The notes below the pieces were generated by a model. It searched no databases and was not told where the DNA came from. It saw only the letters and a list, made by a program, of their open reading frames with translations. Source: Halosolutus amylolyticus (GTDB lineage: Archaea > Halobacteriota > Halobacteria > Halobacteriales > Natrialbaceae). Taken from it: a stretch of DNA of 64,000 nucleotides. The DNA lies in the NCBI RefSeq assembly GCF_023566055.1, contig NZ_JALIQP010000002.1, positions 124,001 through 188,000 of the forward strand, read 5' to 3'. This document shows positions 16,865-26,186 of this stretch, piece after piece. The stretch's first letter is position 1, and every line of letters starts with the position of its first letter. Made by a program: the position numbers and the translations under genes.

Positions 16865-19474
16865 CTATCCAACGGAGAATCCAGTCGTATCGTCGTTCGT
16901 ATTGTCGATATCCTGCCGGAGAACATCAACGGGGTATGAGCCATCTGTACCAGTCTGAACGTCATCGATCAGTATTTCGATCACGTCGCCATCGCTGTCC
17001 GTCTCACCCGCAGTGTAGGTGATGCTAGCTCGGAACTGATCCTGTTGCGTGAACGTCGCTTCGCTACCACTGCTTCCGCTAACGTCGACGACCCGCGAGT
17101 TTTGATAATCCACGTCCCGACCGAATAACCAGTGCCAATTTTGAGCGGCATCGAGGTCAATTTCGATAGTTTCGCCCTCCTCGAGGTCACCCTTCAGTGT
17201 GAAGGTAACCGCTTGATTCTGTCCAGCCTCGTTTGCGGCCAGGTCAGTTGCGGTCGCATCATACACCCCGGGACGATCGAGTCCGAAGTCGACGCCCGTC
17301 ACGTCCTCCCCCGGCCCCACCGAAACCGCCCGTGAATCCGATTCGAGGTAGCCGTCGGCGTCCGCGGAGACGGTGTACTCGTCGCGTGGCATCTCGATCG
17401 CGTACCCGCCGTCGGTCGCCGTCGTCGCCTCGTACTCGGACCCGTCGTCAGCGACTGCGGTCACGGTCGCGTCCGCGATCGCCTCGCCGTTCGCATCCTC
17501 CACGACGCCGTTGATCGATCCATTTTGCGCATCGAGCGCGAAGTCGACGCCGGAGACGTCCTCGTTCGCGCCGACAGAAACCGCCGAGGAGCCGGACTCG
17601 ACGTAGCCGTCGACATCGGCTGAGACGTCATACTCGTCGGCTGGCACGTCGATCGTATACGTTCCGTCATCGGCTGTCATCGTCTGAAACTCTCCGTCGG
17701 TGCTGACGGCAGTCACCGTCGTGCCGGCGATACCATCGGTCGTCTCACCGTCTCTGACGACGCCGCTGATCGATCCGTTTTCCGGCTGGAGGTCGAAGTC
17801 AGCGGTGGTGTTCCCGTTTTCGTCCACGGTAATCGTCTGCATATCATCCTGATGCGTATCGACGGCCACCGTCACGTCCTGCTCCCCCGCCGGAACGTCG
17901 TCGATCGCGTACTCGCCCGACACGTCAGTCTGGGCGGACTGGCCGGTGTCGTCGACGGTCACCGTTGCACCCCGGATCGCCTCGCCGGTCTCTGCATCCG
18001 TAACTGTCCCATCGATCGTGCCGGTATCACTGCTCAGTTCGAAACTCGCGTCGACGCTCCCGTTATTCGGAACGGTAACGTCCTTCCATTCGCTGCTGTA
18101 GCCGTCCGCAGTCGCGACGACGGTATGCTCTCCCGACGGGACGTTCGTCAACGCGTAGGTGCCGTTGGCATCGGTCGTCGTCTCGTTGCCGGTGTCCTCG
18201 ACTGTAACTGTGGCATCCTGGATGCCGTCTCCTGTATCGACGTCGGTGACCGTTCCGTCGATAGTCCCCGTGGGTGAGTCGCTGACTAGTTTGAACGACA
18301 GCCGATCGCCGTCGCTCCCGCTCGACACGAAGGCTCTGAGCCACGCTTCACCGCCGCGGGCGTCGACCGCCGATTCGTTGATGTCCAGCGTGGGATCGTC
18401 TTCCCCGTTCTCGATGACGCCGTCCGAGTCGATCGTCCCGAGGTCGGTATCGTCGACCGCGTATTCGACCGTTGCCCCGTCGACGACCGGATCGGTTTCT
18501 ATCCACACTGTCGTCGTCTCCCTGCTCTGGACGGTGAGTTCACAGCCGGAATCACAATCGTCGACGTTGGCGTTCTCCGCTTCGATGCGCGTCACGTTCC
18601 ACTCCGTCGCGTACGCGCCACCGTCCCCACTGGCGTTCGATTCTCGCCGTTCGGTTCCGATATCGAAGTCGTCGTTCAGTGAACTCCCGCCGCTTCCGAC
18701 GCCGACGCGAGCGATGTCGAGATCGAACTCTTTCTCGAGAACCAGCACCACCTCGCCGGCGCCGCTCTCGCTCTCGTCGTATCGCACCCCGGCAGTCTCC
18801 TCGAGTTGCGCTTCCCACCGCTCGGCGCTTCGCGTCGGAAGGGTTATTCTCGTATCCGGTTCGAGCGTCGTCGTCCGCACCCGATCGAGCGATTCGACGC
18901 TCACCGATGCTGTGCCAGTACTGCGCTCGTTCACGGTCCCGTCGAGGAGCACGATCGAAATCCGTTCGTCGCCGATCAACTGCTGACTTCCAACGGAAAC
19001 GTTCGTCTCGTCGAACCGGTTGTAGACGAATCCGTGCTCGACGACGGTTCGGGGCGCACTGGTGTACTCGTTGTAATCGGGTTCGTACACCAACTGGCGC
19101 GTCCCGAACTCGTGGTCGCTCCCGTCGGGTTCCTCGATCGTCACGTTCGACTCGGGTTCGATCGTCCGAACCGTCCCCGTCGGATGCGGTGGATTGACGG
19201 CGGTCACCCGCGACTCGTACTGCGTCCCGAGTTCGATCGGAACCCCCTGCGTGCCGCCCGTCGTCCCCGTGTTCAGGATCGAGTCCCGCAACTCGACGAG
19301 ATCACCCCGGACCCGATCGTTGTGGTCGATCTCGACGCGCTCGTTCTGCTGGGGGACGGCGTTGACCTGGTAGAGGGCGAGTGCCGAGAACGCGATCGCG
19401 AGGAGGAGGACGGCACCGATCTGGATCGTCACGGCTCGCTCGTCGAGTCCGATCCCCTCCCCCCGACGTGACAT
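16865..19474 (-). CDS. Pilin-like surface protein with four carboxypeptidase-regulatory-like domains
   Basis: 869 residues. The N-terminus (MSRRGEGIGLDERAV, then a single hydrophobic helix to about residue 36) resembles archaeal type IV pilin-like or DUF7289-type proteins, with a short basic leader. Residues 40-400 are a beta-rich extracellular region with one Cys pair (D-D-C-D-S-G-C). Four tandem Ig-like carboxypeptidase-regulatory domains follow at about 402-483, 484-566, 567-651 and 652-733. Each has the pattern G-x-I-x-G-x-V-x-D...A-T-V-T...G-x-Y. A 136-residue C-terminal domain of unknown type ends the chain, with no PGF-CTERM signal. Likely role: a membrane-anchored stalk outside the cell. 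Confidence 0.75.
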   Translation of the reverse strand: MSRRGEGIGLDERAVTIQIGAVLLLAIAFSALALYQVNAVPQQNERVEIDHNDRVRGDLVELRDSILNTGTTGGTQGVPIELGTQYESRVTAVNPPHPTGTVRTIEPESNVTIEEPDGSDHEFGTRQLVYEPDYNEYTSAPRTVVEHGFVYNRFDETNVSVGSQQLIGDERISIVLLDGTVNERSTGTASVSVESLDRVRTTTLEPDTRITLPTRSAERWEAQLEETAGVRYDESESGAGEVVLVLEKEFDLDIARVGVGSGGSSLNDDFDIGTERRESNASGDGGAYATEWNVTRIEAENANVDDCDSGCELTVQSRETTTVWIETDPVVDGATVEYAVDDTDLGTIDSDGVIENGEDDPTLDINESAVDARGGEAWLRAFVSSGSDGDRLSFKLVSDSPTGTIDGTVTDVDTGDGIQDATVTVEDTGNETTTDANGTYALTNVPSGEHTVVATADGYSSEWKDVTVPNNGSVDASFELSSDTGTIDGTVTDAETGEAIRGATVTVDDTGQSAQTDVSGEYAIDDVPAGEQDVTVAVDTHQDDMQTITVDENGNTTADFDLQPENGSISGVVRDGETTDGIAGTTVTAVSTDGEFQTMTADDGTYTIDVPADEYDVSADVDGYVESGSSAVSVGANEDVSGVDFALDAQNGSINGVVEDANGEAIADATVTAVADDGSEYEATTATDGGYAIEMPRDEYTVSADADGYLESDSRAVSVGPGEDVTGVDFGLDRPGVYDATATDLAANEAGQNQAVTFTLKGDLEEGETIEIDLDAAQNWHWLFGRDVDYQNSRVVDVSGSSGSEATFTQQDQFRASITYTAGETDSDGDVIEILIDDVQTGTDGSYPVDVLRQDIDNTNDDTTGFSVG

Positions 19475-19546
19475 ACCCGAGGATAGTCATGCCAGCTTAA
19501 ACGCTTGGTGGCCGCGAAAACGGCGGTCGCGACTGTTGCACGCCGG

Positions 19547-20917
19547 TTACTCGTCACCGACCAGGCAGTACGCGTGGCCCGGTTCCTCCATGATCGTCTC
19601 CCGATCGTCGTCGTAGTAGTTCGAGAAGACGGCCCGCTCGGCGTAGTAAATCCGACCGTCGACGGGAACCGGTGCACTGGTGACGCGACCCCGGTTCTCG
19701 ACGCGCCAGCAACGCGCCCCCGTCTCCTTGTCGAGGGCGTAGAGGTGCCCGTCGTACGATCCGGCGAGTACCGTCCCCGCGGTAACGGAGAGGGCACCGA
19801 TGACGCGACCGCCGACGTTCGTCGACCACAATTCGTCGCCGGACGCGGCATCGATCGCGTAGACGTACTCGTCGTCGCTACCCATGTAGACGACGTCTTC
19901 CTCGACGTCGACCCCCGGGTTCGACATGATCGCCCCGTCCGTCTCGAAGACCCACTCGGGTGACCCGTCCTCGAGATCGAGGCAGTAGACGTTCTCGTCC
20001 CAGGAGCCGACGTAGCCGTAGCCGTCGTGGGCCGCGACCGTCCCTTTGATCTCGGCGCCCGCGTAGAACGCGCCGCCTTCCCGTTCCTCGCCATCCGCCT
20101 CGGCCTGGAACTCCCATGCGAACTCGAGGGACGGGAACTCCCAGCAGTAAACGACGCCGTCGTTCGACCCGGCGAGGATCCGCCCCGCCTCGAGATCGAT
20201 CGTCGGCGACGGATGGGGCTGGCCCCACAGCCGATCGTCGCTCCAGGTCGGCTCACCCGTTTCGGGATCGATCGCCCAGAGGGCCCCGGACGAGGGCGAC
20301 CCGTACTCGGCGATGACGTAGAGCGTCCCGTCGTAGTAGGCCGGACTCGACCCGACCGCGAGCGTCCCCTCGAGATCGGCCGATCGCGTCCGCCAGACGA
20401 GGTCGCCGGTCTCGAGGTCGAGCGCGTAGAGGTCGCCGTCGTAGCCGCCGATGTAGACCGTGTCGTCGACGATCGCCGGTGAGCCGTGAAAGCCGAGGTC
20501 CGTCGCGCCCGTCCGCGTCGACCAGCGGAGTTCGCCAGTCGGCGTGTAGGCGTGGACCCACCCGGAATCGCCCGCGAACACGATCGTCTCCCCGTCGGGC
20601 GACGGGACGGGACTCGACTTGGCCGCGGTGTGGCCGACGTAGTTGATCGGGAACGTCCAGTTGACGCTGACGGACGACGGAACGACCTCGTCGGGGTAGT
20701 AGCCGAGTCGACGCAGTCCGCGACGGAACAGTGACACGTCGTCGTCGGGGTGTGTCGCGTACTCGGAGACGGAATCGGCGGGCTCAGCACCAGCGCCGCA
20801 GGTCTCGTCGGTCCAGGTACTGCTGTCGTCCAGGACCCCCGGATCGTTGCTACAGCCAGCGAGGCCCGCGACTGCAGTCGCGCCGGTCAGTCGAAGGAGG
20901 TGCCGTCGGGACGGCAT
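19547..20917 (-). CDS. Tat-exported lipoprotein with PQQ-like beta-propeller
   Basis: 456 residues from ATG 20915-20917. The signal is twin-arginine (SRRHLLRLTG) and ends in a lipobox L-A-G-C-S, so the mature protein should be lipid-anchored outside the membrane. The rest is a run of propeller blades. Each blade carries W-x-(T/F) strands and motifs such as G-D-L-Y-A-L-D-L-E-T-G-D and V-Y-A-I-D-A-A-S-G-D typical of PQQ enzyme repeats (BamB/YVTN-like). There is no evidence of a bound quinone. It is probably a binding or scaffold protein. The tail has two Cys that might pair. Confidence 0.85.
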   Translation of the reverse strand: MPSRRHLLRLTGATAVAGLAGCSNDPGVLDDSSTWTDETCGAGAEPADSVSEYATHPDDDVSLFRRGLRRLGYYPDEVVPSSVSVNWTFPINYVGHTAAKSSPVPSPDGETIVFAGDSGWVHAYTPTGELRWSTRTGATDLGFHGSPAIVDDTVYIGGYDGDLYALDLETGDLVWRTRSADLEGTLAVGSSPAYYDGTLYVIAEYGSPSSGALWAIDPETGEPTWSDDRLWGQPHPSPTIDLEAGRILAGSNDGVVYCWEFPSLEFAWEFQAEADGEEREGGAFYAGAEIKGTVAAHDGYGYVGSWDENVYCLDLEDGSPEWVFETDGAIMSNPGVDVEEDVVYMGSDDEYVYAIDAASGDELWSTNVGGRVIGALSVTAGTVLAGSYDGHLYALDKETGARCWRVENRGRVTSAPVPVDGRIYYAERAVFSNYYDDDRETIMEEPGHAYCLVGDE

Positions 20918-21134
20918 GACGGAACGCCTTCGATCGGTCCCGGGCGCTTGAGACTGGTTCGTCGGGTGCATGTGGGGCTCTCCTGTGTGTCAAGAACGCT
21001 GGCCAGCAAAATAAATCACGATTCTGCTGGGTTCGTCCCGGGCTGGCGAACGGGGGCAGTGTCGGCCTCGTTCGAGCCGCCAGGTGTCTGCGACCAGCAG
21101 GGCGACACGCGAGGGATCCCTCGACGTCAGTCGG

Positions 21135-23390
21135 TCACTCCTGCTGGGCGTCCACCACGGCGACGCCGGCCAGGTTCACGATGTCCTTGACCTCGTCGCC
21201 GCGCTGGAGGACGTGGACCGGTTTGTCCATGCCGACGAGCATGGGACCGATCGCGTCCGCGCCGCCGAGACGCTGGAGCAGTTTGTAGCCGATGTTGCCC
21301 GACTCGAGGTTCGGGAAGACGAGCACGTTCGCGGGTTCTTCGAGTTCCGAGAAGCCGTACGTGCCCTCGAGGATGTCCTCGACGACCGCCGTGTCGGCCT
21401 GCATCTCCCCGTCGACCGGGAAGTCGACCTCGGGGTCGTTCTGGAGCATCTTCGCGGCCCGGCGCGGTTTGCGGGTTCCCTCGTTGTTCACGCTCCCGAA
21501 GTTCGAGTACGACAGCAGTGCGGCGCGGGGTTCGATGTTGAACCGACGGGCCAGTTTCCCGGTCTGTCTGGTCACTTCCGCGAGGACGTCCTCGTCGGGA
21601 TCCTGGTTGACCGTCGCGTCGGCCACGAAGATCACGCGGTTCTTGAACGTGAGCATGTAGACGCCCGCCGCGTAGTCGACGTCCTCGTCGGTGCCGACCA
21701 CCTGCAGGGGCGGCCGGAGCGCCGAGGGATAGTGATGGGAGAGGCCGGTCAGGAGCGCGTCGGCGTCGCCCTGTTCGACCATCACGCTGCCGAAGTAGTT
21801 CGTGTCGTGCTCGATGAGTTCGCCCGCTTCGGACCGGGTGATCCCCTTGCGCTGGCGGAGTTCGTGGAGCCGTTCGGCGTACGCTTCGTAGTCACCCACG
21901 GACGGGTCGGCAACCTGCGGTTCGAAGTCGAGTCCGAGGTTCGCCGACGTCTGGCGGATCTCGCTCTCGTCGCCGATGAGGATCGGGAGCGCGATCCCCT
22001 GCTCCTGGATCTGGTAGGCCGCCCGGATCATCTTCTCGTTCTCGCCCTCCGCGAGCGCGACCGTCTTGGGGTCGCTCTTGGCCTTGTTGAGGACGACCCG
22101 CATCATCTCGCGGGACTTGCCCAGCCGCGCCTCGAGTTCCTCCTCGTACTCGTCGAGATCGATCTCGGTGCGGGCGGCACCGGACTCCATCGCGGCCTCG
22201 GCGATCGACGGCGCGACGCGGAAGAGCACGCGCGGGTCGACGGGCTTTGGAATGATGTAGTCGGGCCCGAACTGGAGCGGTTCGTCGCCGTAGGCCTTGA
22301 CGACCGCGTCCGGCACGTCCTCGCGGGCGAGGTCGGCGAGGGCCCGGGCGCAGGCGACTTTCATCTCCTCGTTGATCTCGGTCGCGCGGACGTCCAGTGC
22401 GCCGCGGAAAATGAAGGGGAACCCGAGGACGTTGTTGACCTGGTTCGGGTAGTCGGAGCGGCCGGTCGCCATGATAACGTCGTCGTCGCGGGCCGCCTTG
22501 GCCTCCTCGTACCCGATCTCCGGATCGGGGTTGGCCATCGCAAAGACGATCGGATCCGAGGCCATCGACTGGATCATCTCCTGGCTGACGATACCGCCGA
22601 TCGAGAGGCCGACGAAGACGTCCGCTCCCTCCATCGCGTCCGCGAGGTCGCCCTCCCGCACGTCGCGGGCGAACTGCTGTTTGTACTCGTTGACCTCGCC
22701 TCGCTCCGCGCGCCGCTGGGTGATGATCCCCGAGGAGTCACACATGGTGATGTTCTCCTTCTTGCAGCCGAGCGAGACGTAGAAGCGGGCCGTCGCGATC
22801 GCGCTCGCGCCGGCGCCCGAGAAGACGATCTCGAGGTCTTCGAGGTCCTTTCCGGCGATGTCGGCGGCGTTGAGCAGGGCGGCACCGGAGATGATGGCGG
22901 TCCCGTGCTGGTCGTCGTGGAAGACGGGGACGTCGATCTCCTCGCGGAGCCGTTCCTCGACGGTGAAACACTCGGGGGCCTTGATGTCCTCCAGGTTGAT
23001 CCCGCCGAAGGTCGGCTCCATCATCTTCACCGCCTCGACGATCTTGTCCGGGTCGGCCTCGTCGAGTTCGATGTCGAAGACGTCGATGTCGGCGAAGCGC
23101 TTGAACAGGACGCCTTTCCCCTCCATGACGGGTTTGGAGGCCTGCGCGCCGATGTCGCCCAGTCCCAGCACGGCCGAACCGTTCGAGACGACGCCCACGA
23201 GGTTCCCCTTCGCGGTGTAGGTGTAGGCGTCCGTCGGGTCCGCGTCGATCTCCATACACGGGGCCGCGACGCCGGGCGAGTAGGCGAGCGAGAGGTCCCG
23301 CTGGGTGTTCGTCGATTTCGTGGTCGAAATCTCGATCTTTCCGGGTGGATCCGTCCGATGGTATTCGAGTGCGTCCTCGTCTAGTCCCAT
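21135..23390 (-). CDS. maeB: NADP-dependent malic enzyme with phosphotransacetylase-like C-terminal domain
   Basis: 751 residues from ATG 23388-23390 ([20 protein letters not shown]); the frame upstream of this is not conserved. It oxidatively decarboxylates malate to pyruvate, supplying pyruvate and reducing power. The malic-enzyme core occupies about 1-430: Y-S-P-G-V-A-A-P-C, the [10 protein letters not shown] loop and G-A-G-A-S-A-I-A nucleotide loop. A PTA-like domain follows at about 440-751, thought to be regulatory (acetyl-CoA sensing) in the MaeB family. Divergent from coaD. Confidence 0.95.
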   Translation of the reverse strand: MGLDEDALEYHRTDPPGKIEISTTKSTNTQRDLSLAYSPGVAAPCMEIDADPTDAYTYTAKGNLVGVVSNGSAVLGLGDIGAQASKPVMEGKGVLFKRFADIDVFDIELDEADPDKIVEAVKMMEPTFGGINLEDIKAPECFTVEERLREEIDVPVFHDDQHGTAIISGAALLNAADIAGKDLEDLEIVFSGAGASAIATARFYVSLGCKKENITMCDSSGIITQRRAERGEVNEYKQQFARDVREGDLADAMEGADVFVGLSIGGIVSQEMIQSMASDPIVFAMANPDPEIGYEEAKAARDDDVIMATGRSDYPNQVNNVLGFPFIFRGALDVRATEINEEMKVACARALADLAREDVPDAVVKAYGDEPLQFGPDYIIPKPVDPRVLFRVAPSIAEAAMESGAARTEIDLDEYEEELEARLGKSREMMRVVLNKAKSDPKTVALAEGENEKMIRAAYQIQEQGIALPILIGDESEIRQTSANLGLDFEPQVADPSVGDYEAYAERLHELRQRKGITRSEAGELIEHDTNYFGSVMVEQGDADALLTGLSHHYPSALRPPLQVVGTDEDVDYAAGVYMLTFKNRVIFVADATVNQDPDEDVLAEVTRQTGKLARRFNIEPRAALLSYSNFGSVNNEGTRKPRRAAKMLQNDPEVDFPVDGEMQADTAVVEDILEGTYGFSELEEPANVLVFPNLESGNIGYKLLQRLGGADAIGPMLVGMDKPVHVLQRGDEVKDIVNLAGVAVVDAQQE

Positions 23391-23542
23391 ACCGGGGACA
23401 GTGCGGGGCAGGACTAAAAACAATGCGAAGGGGAGTTTCGACACCTGTCGTACTCTCCGGCCGAAAGATGCCGACGGCGAACCGGCCGACCGGGAGTCGG
23501 GGATTCGACCGTTTTATACGCTCCGCCCAACTGGGATGGGAT

Positions 23543-24013
23543 ATGGACGTCGCGCTTGGTGGGACGTTCGACCCCGTTCACGACGGCCATCGACGGCTGT
23601 TCGAACGGGCGTTCGAACTCGGAGACGTGACCGTCGGGCTGACCAGCGACGAGCTCGCACCCAGGACACGGCACGTCGAACGGCGGGTCAGGCCGTACGA
23701 CGAACGAGAGCGGCGACTCGAAGCGGAACTCGAGTCCTTCGCGGCGGAGTACGATCGCGAGTTCGAGATTCGGACCCTGGAGGAACCGACCGGGATCGCG
23801 ACCGAGCCGCAGTTCGACTACCTCGTCGTTTCGCCGGAGACCCGCGACGGCGGCGAGCGAATCAACGAGATCCGTCGCGAGCGCGGGCACGACCCGCTCG
23901 AGGTCGTCGTCGTGCCACACGTCCGCGCCGACGACGGGGACATCATTTCGAGTACCCGGATCGTCAAGGGCGAGATCGACGAACACGGGAACGTGCTTTC
24001 GGACGACGCCTGA
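23543..24013 (+). CDS. coaD: Archaeal phosphopantetheine adenylyltransferase
   Basis: 156 residues from ATG 23543, the first start that keeps the N-terminal motif close to the end (MDVALGGTFDPVHDGHRRLF). The G-G-T-F-D and H-D-G-H pair is the nucleotidyltransferase signature, and I-S-S-T-R-I near residue 140 is the second conserved motif. It joins AMP from ATP to 4'-phosphopantetheine, the fourth step of CoA synthesis. A TATA box (TTTTATA near 23511) lies about 28 bases upstream. Confidence 0.95.
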   Translation: MDVALGGTFDPVHDGHRRLFERAFELGDVTVGLTSDELAPRTRHVERRVRPYDERERRLEAELESFAAEYDREFEIRTLEEPTGIATEPQFDYLVVSPETRDGGERINEIRRERGHDPLEVVVVPHVRADDGDIISSTRIVKGEIDEHGNVLSDDA

Positions 24014-24175
24014 GTTACCCCCGCAATTTTCGGCCTCGCCGATCGCGGCCCGTCACCGTGCTCGAACGGGCGCTTCTCGTTTCCCATCGGCCGATTCCGC
24101 GATCGACTGCTACCGTTTCGTCAGCGTATCGTACACTTACGTGGATAAGCGATCGGCTGACCGGTGAAACGGTCG

Positions 24176-24484
24176 CTACCAGCGCGGTGGCTCGAGCCCG
24201 GCCGACTCGAGGAGGTCCTTCCAGCGCGACTGGATCGAGAGTCGCGAGACGTCGGCGGCGTCGGCGACGGTCCCCTGTGTCCGTCCGTCCCCGGCGACGA
24301 GCGAGCCGGCGTAGAGACTGGCCGCGAGAACGGCCCGTTTCGACCGATCGGTCTCGGGCACGTCCGAGAGAAAGAGATCGATCGCACACGACCGCGCCTC
24401 GTCCGCGAGGTCGAGGCGATCGGCGACGGTCTCGAGTTCATCGAGCCACGGTTCGTACTCGATGCGATCCCGGGCGCTGTGCAT
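24176..24484 (-). CDS. Mini-TFB: short TFIIB-family protein without zinc ribbon
   Basis: 102 residues from ATG 24482-24484. It contains only one cyclin-like half of a TFB. The last helices read T-Q-G-T-V-A-D-A-A-D-V-S-R-L-S-I-Q-S-R. They align with the BRE-binding helix-turn-helix of the full TFB at 54111-55091 (T-Q-N-D-V-S-E-V-A-S-I-S-E-V-T-I-R-N-R), followed by K-(D/E)-L-L-E in both. It lacks the zinc ribbon and B-reader, so it should not recruit polymerase by itself. It may bind BRE-like DNA or compete with TFB. Short 'TFIIB family' proteins are known in haloarchaea, with unknown role. Confidence 0.75.
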   Translation of the reverse strand: MHSARDRIEYEPWLDELETVADRLDLADEARSCAIDLFLSDVPETDRSKRAVLAASLYAGSLVAGDGRTQGTVADAADVSRLSIQSRWKDLLESAGLEPPRW

Positions 24485-24731
24485 ACGACGACCTATCGCG
24501 TCATCCGGGATAAACCCACGGTCCGGTCGGGAGATCATCGGACCGGGCCGTTGAGAGTCGGTGAAACGGAGCCCAATACGGAGCTACGCGGGGCAACGTT
24601 CAGCTACGAACGACTCAGGGAAACGGCCGTTCACCGCCGATTTCACTAGGAGACGACTACTAAAGCCGGAGAAGATCCAAGGTCGCCACGACGCCTGTCG
24701 TTCGATCCCGGTCCGCGGCTCGCGTTTCGCC

Positions 24732-24905
24732 ATGAAAGAACCAACGTGTAAACTCGTCTGTACCGGCTGTGGTCTCGAGATGCCGTACCGGGACCGATCG
24801 CTGGCCGAACAGGCGGCCGAACTCCACCAGCTTCGCGATCCCGAGCACGTGACGTTCATCGTGCCCCCAGACTGGTCACCGGAGGAACCGGTCAAACACG
24901 AGTAG
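24732..24905 (+). CDS. 57-residue mini zinc-finger protein
   Basis: A short ORF starting at ATG 24732 with stop at 24903-24905. Cys10 and Cys13 form a CTGC pair, then His32 and His39 follow, giving C-x2-C-x18-H-x6-H, exactly the spacing seen in the 46-residue protein at 156-296. A helix (S-L-A-E-Q-A-A-E-L-H) carries the first histidine, as in C2H2 fingers. An extra Cys6 may add a ligand. The tail is acidic with prolines. Function unknown; possibly a nucleic-acid or protein binding finger. Confidence 0.65.
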   Translation: MKEPTCKLVCTGCGLEMPYRDRSLAEQAAELHQLRDPEHVTFIVPPDWSPEEPVKHE

Positions 24906-24951
24906 GACGGATCGACAGCTTCTTACTCGATTCGAAAAAAGCGGGACGTGA

Positions 24952-25036
24952 GCGCGGGTAGCCAAGCCAGGCCAACGGCGCAGCGCTTAGGACGCTGTCT
25001 CGTAGGAGTCCGCCGGTTCGAATCCGGTCCCGCGCA
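24952..25036 (+). tRNA. tRNA-Leu (anticodon TAG)
   Basis: Full class II cloverleaf: acceptor GCGCGGG/CCCGCGC, D arm with GCC/GGC, anticodon stem CAGCG/CGCTG around loop CTTAGGA (anticodon TAG), a long variable arm, and T arm GCCGG/CCGGT with loop TTCGAAT. Discriminator A and no encoded CCA. Reads CUA leucine codons. Its 3' end is duplicated 130 bases downstream. Confidence 0.95.
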
Positions 25037-25142
25037 TGCTTCTCCGAGCAACTACGCGAGGAGAAGCATCGCGACTAGGATTCGAACCCTGCAAGTCACA
25101 GCCCGCGCAGGGAACGAAGTGACCGAGCAGGACTGTCTTGCT

Positions 25143-25167
25143 CCGGTTCGAATCCGGTCCCGCGCAT
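25143..25167 (+). repeat. Direct repeat of the tRNA-Leu 3' end (att-like scar)
   Basis: A 25-base perfect copy of 25013-25037, from the T arm through the acceptor 3' strand, discriminator and one further base. The 105 bases between contain an inverted T-loop word (GGATTCGAACC at 25078-25088) and no gene. This is the arrangement left by site-specific integration into a tRNA gene, here without a remaining integrase. Confidence 0.7.
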
Positions 25168-25341
25168 TCGTTCTCGATCGCGTCACCCGATTACGCCATG
25201 CGAGTCGATCGCGGTCGAAACCCGATCGATCGCGGCCCAACGCACCCGATCGGTCGACCCGATCGCGGGCGAACCGCTCGGATCGGATGTCCCCTGGTCC
25301 GATCGCTCGGGCGACGGACACACGTCTGACGCTTCACAACG

Positions 25342-25347
25342 TTTATT
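25342..25347 (+). promoter_or_regulatory. TATA box of dacZ
   Basis: TTTATT lies 26-31 bases before the ATG at 25373, inside an otherwise GC-rich stretch, consistent with a leaderless dacZ-mscS message. Confidence 0.6.
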
Positions 25348-25372
25348 CGCGCGCGACTGGGTGTTATGAGCA

Positions 25373-26185
25373 ATGGCCGGATTAGACGACGTGTTCGGGG
25401 ACATCTTTTCGAGCGTGGACGCGGTCGTCCTCTTCTCGCCGAGTGGGTCGTACTACGAGCGGTTCTCGGACGTCGACGATCTCGACCTGATCGTCGTCGG
25501 GACGGAAAACCCCGTGGGGGCCGAGACGTTCGTCGAACTCCCGCTCGCGTTCGACGAGATGTCCGAACGGATTCGGTTCGGGATCGAAGGGGCGTTCGAA
25601 CAGGACCTGATCGAGGACGGCGACGTGCTCGCGTGTGCGACGGGCGTCTTCGGCAACGAGATCGACACCGTCTCTCGCGTGCGAGCGAGCGCGGACCAGC
25701 ACACCGGAGTCTACGACCTCTTCGCGAAATCACGCGCGGATCCGGACGTCATCAAGGCGGTGCTGGAGCTGGCGATCGAACTCGGGAAGAAGGGCCAGAA
25801 GGGCAAGCCCGTCGGCGCGCTGTTCGTCGTCGGTGACGCGGGCAAGGTGATGAACAAGTCCCGGCCGCTGTCGTACAACCCCTTCGAGAAGTCCCACGTT
25901 CACGTCGGCGATCCGATCGTGAACGTGATGTTAAAGGAGTTCTCGCGACTCGACGGCGCGTTCGTGATCTCGGACGCGGGCAAGATCGTCTCGGCGTACC
26001 GCTACCTCGAACCGTCGGCGGAGGGCGTGGACATCCCGAAGGGGCTGGGTGCACGGCACATGGCCGGGGGAGCCATCACGCGCGATACGAACGCGATCGC
26101 GATCGTGCTCTCGGAGAGCGACGGCCTGGTGCGGGCGTTCAAAGCGGGAGAACTCATCCTGGAGGTCGATCCGGAGGCGTACTGA
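25373..26185 (+). CDS. dacZ: Diadenylate cyclase DacZ
   Basis: 270 residues. It condenses two ATP into cyclic di-AMP, a messenger for osmotic control in haloarchaea. The C-terminal DisA_N catalytic domain has the two signature motifs: R-L-D-G-A-F-V-I-S-D (DGA, near residue 195) and R-H-M-A-G-G-A-I-T (RHR/T-type, near 225). The N-terminal 110 residues are the archaeal DacZ-specific domain, beginning close to the ATG. The next gene, an MscS channel, begins one base after the stop, so they form a tight operon. In Haloferax volcanii DacZ is essential and overproduction is harmful. Confidence 0.93.
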   Translation: MAGLDDVFGDIFSSVDAVVLFSPSGSYYERFSDVDDLDLIVVGTENPVGAETFVELPLAFDEMSERIRFGIEGAFEQDLIEDGDVLACATGVFGNEIDTVSRVRASADQHTGVYDLFAKSRADPDVIKAVLELAIELGKKGQKGKPVGALFVVGDAGKVMNKSRPLSYNPFEKSHVHVGDPIVNVMLKEFSRLDGAFVISDAGKIVSAYRYLEPSAEGVDIPKGLGARHMAGGAITRDTNAIAIVLSESDGLVRAFKAGELILEVDPEAY

Positions 26186-26186
26186 T

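Noticed and set aside
25143-25167. A second tRNA gene downstream of tRNA-Leu
   Set aside because: Only the T arm and acceptor 3' strand are repeated. The 5' acceptor strand, D arm and anticodon arm are missing, so it is a duplicated end, not a gene.
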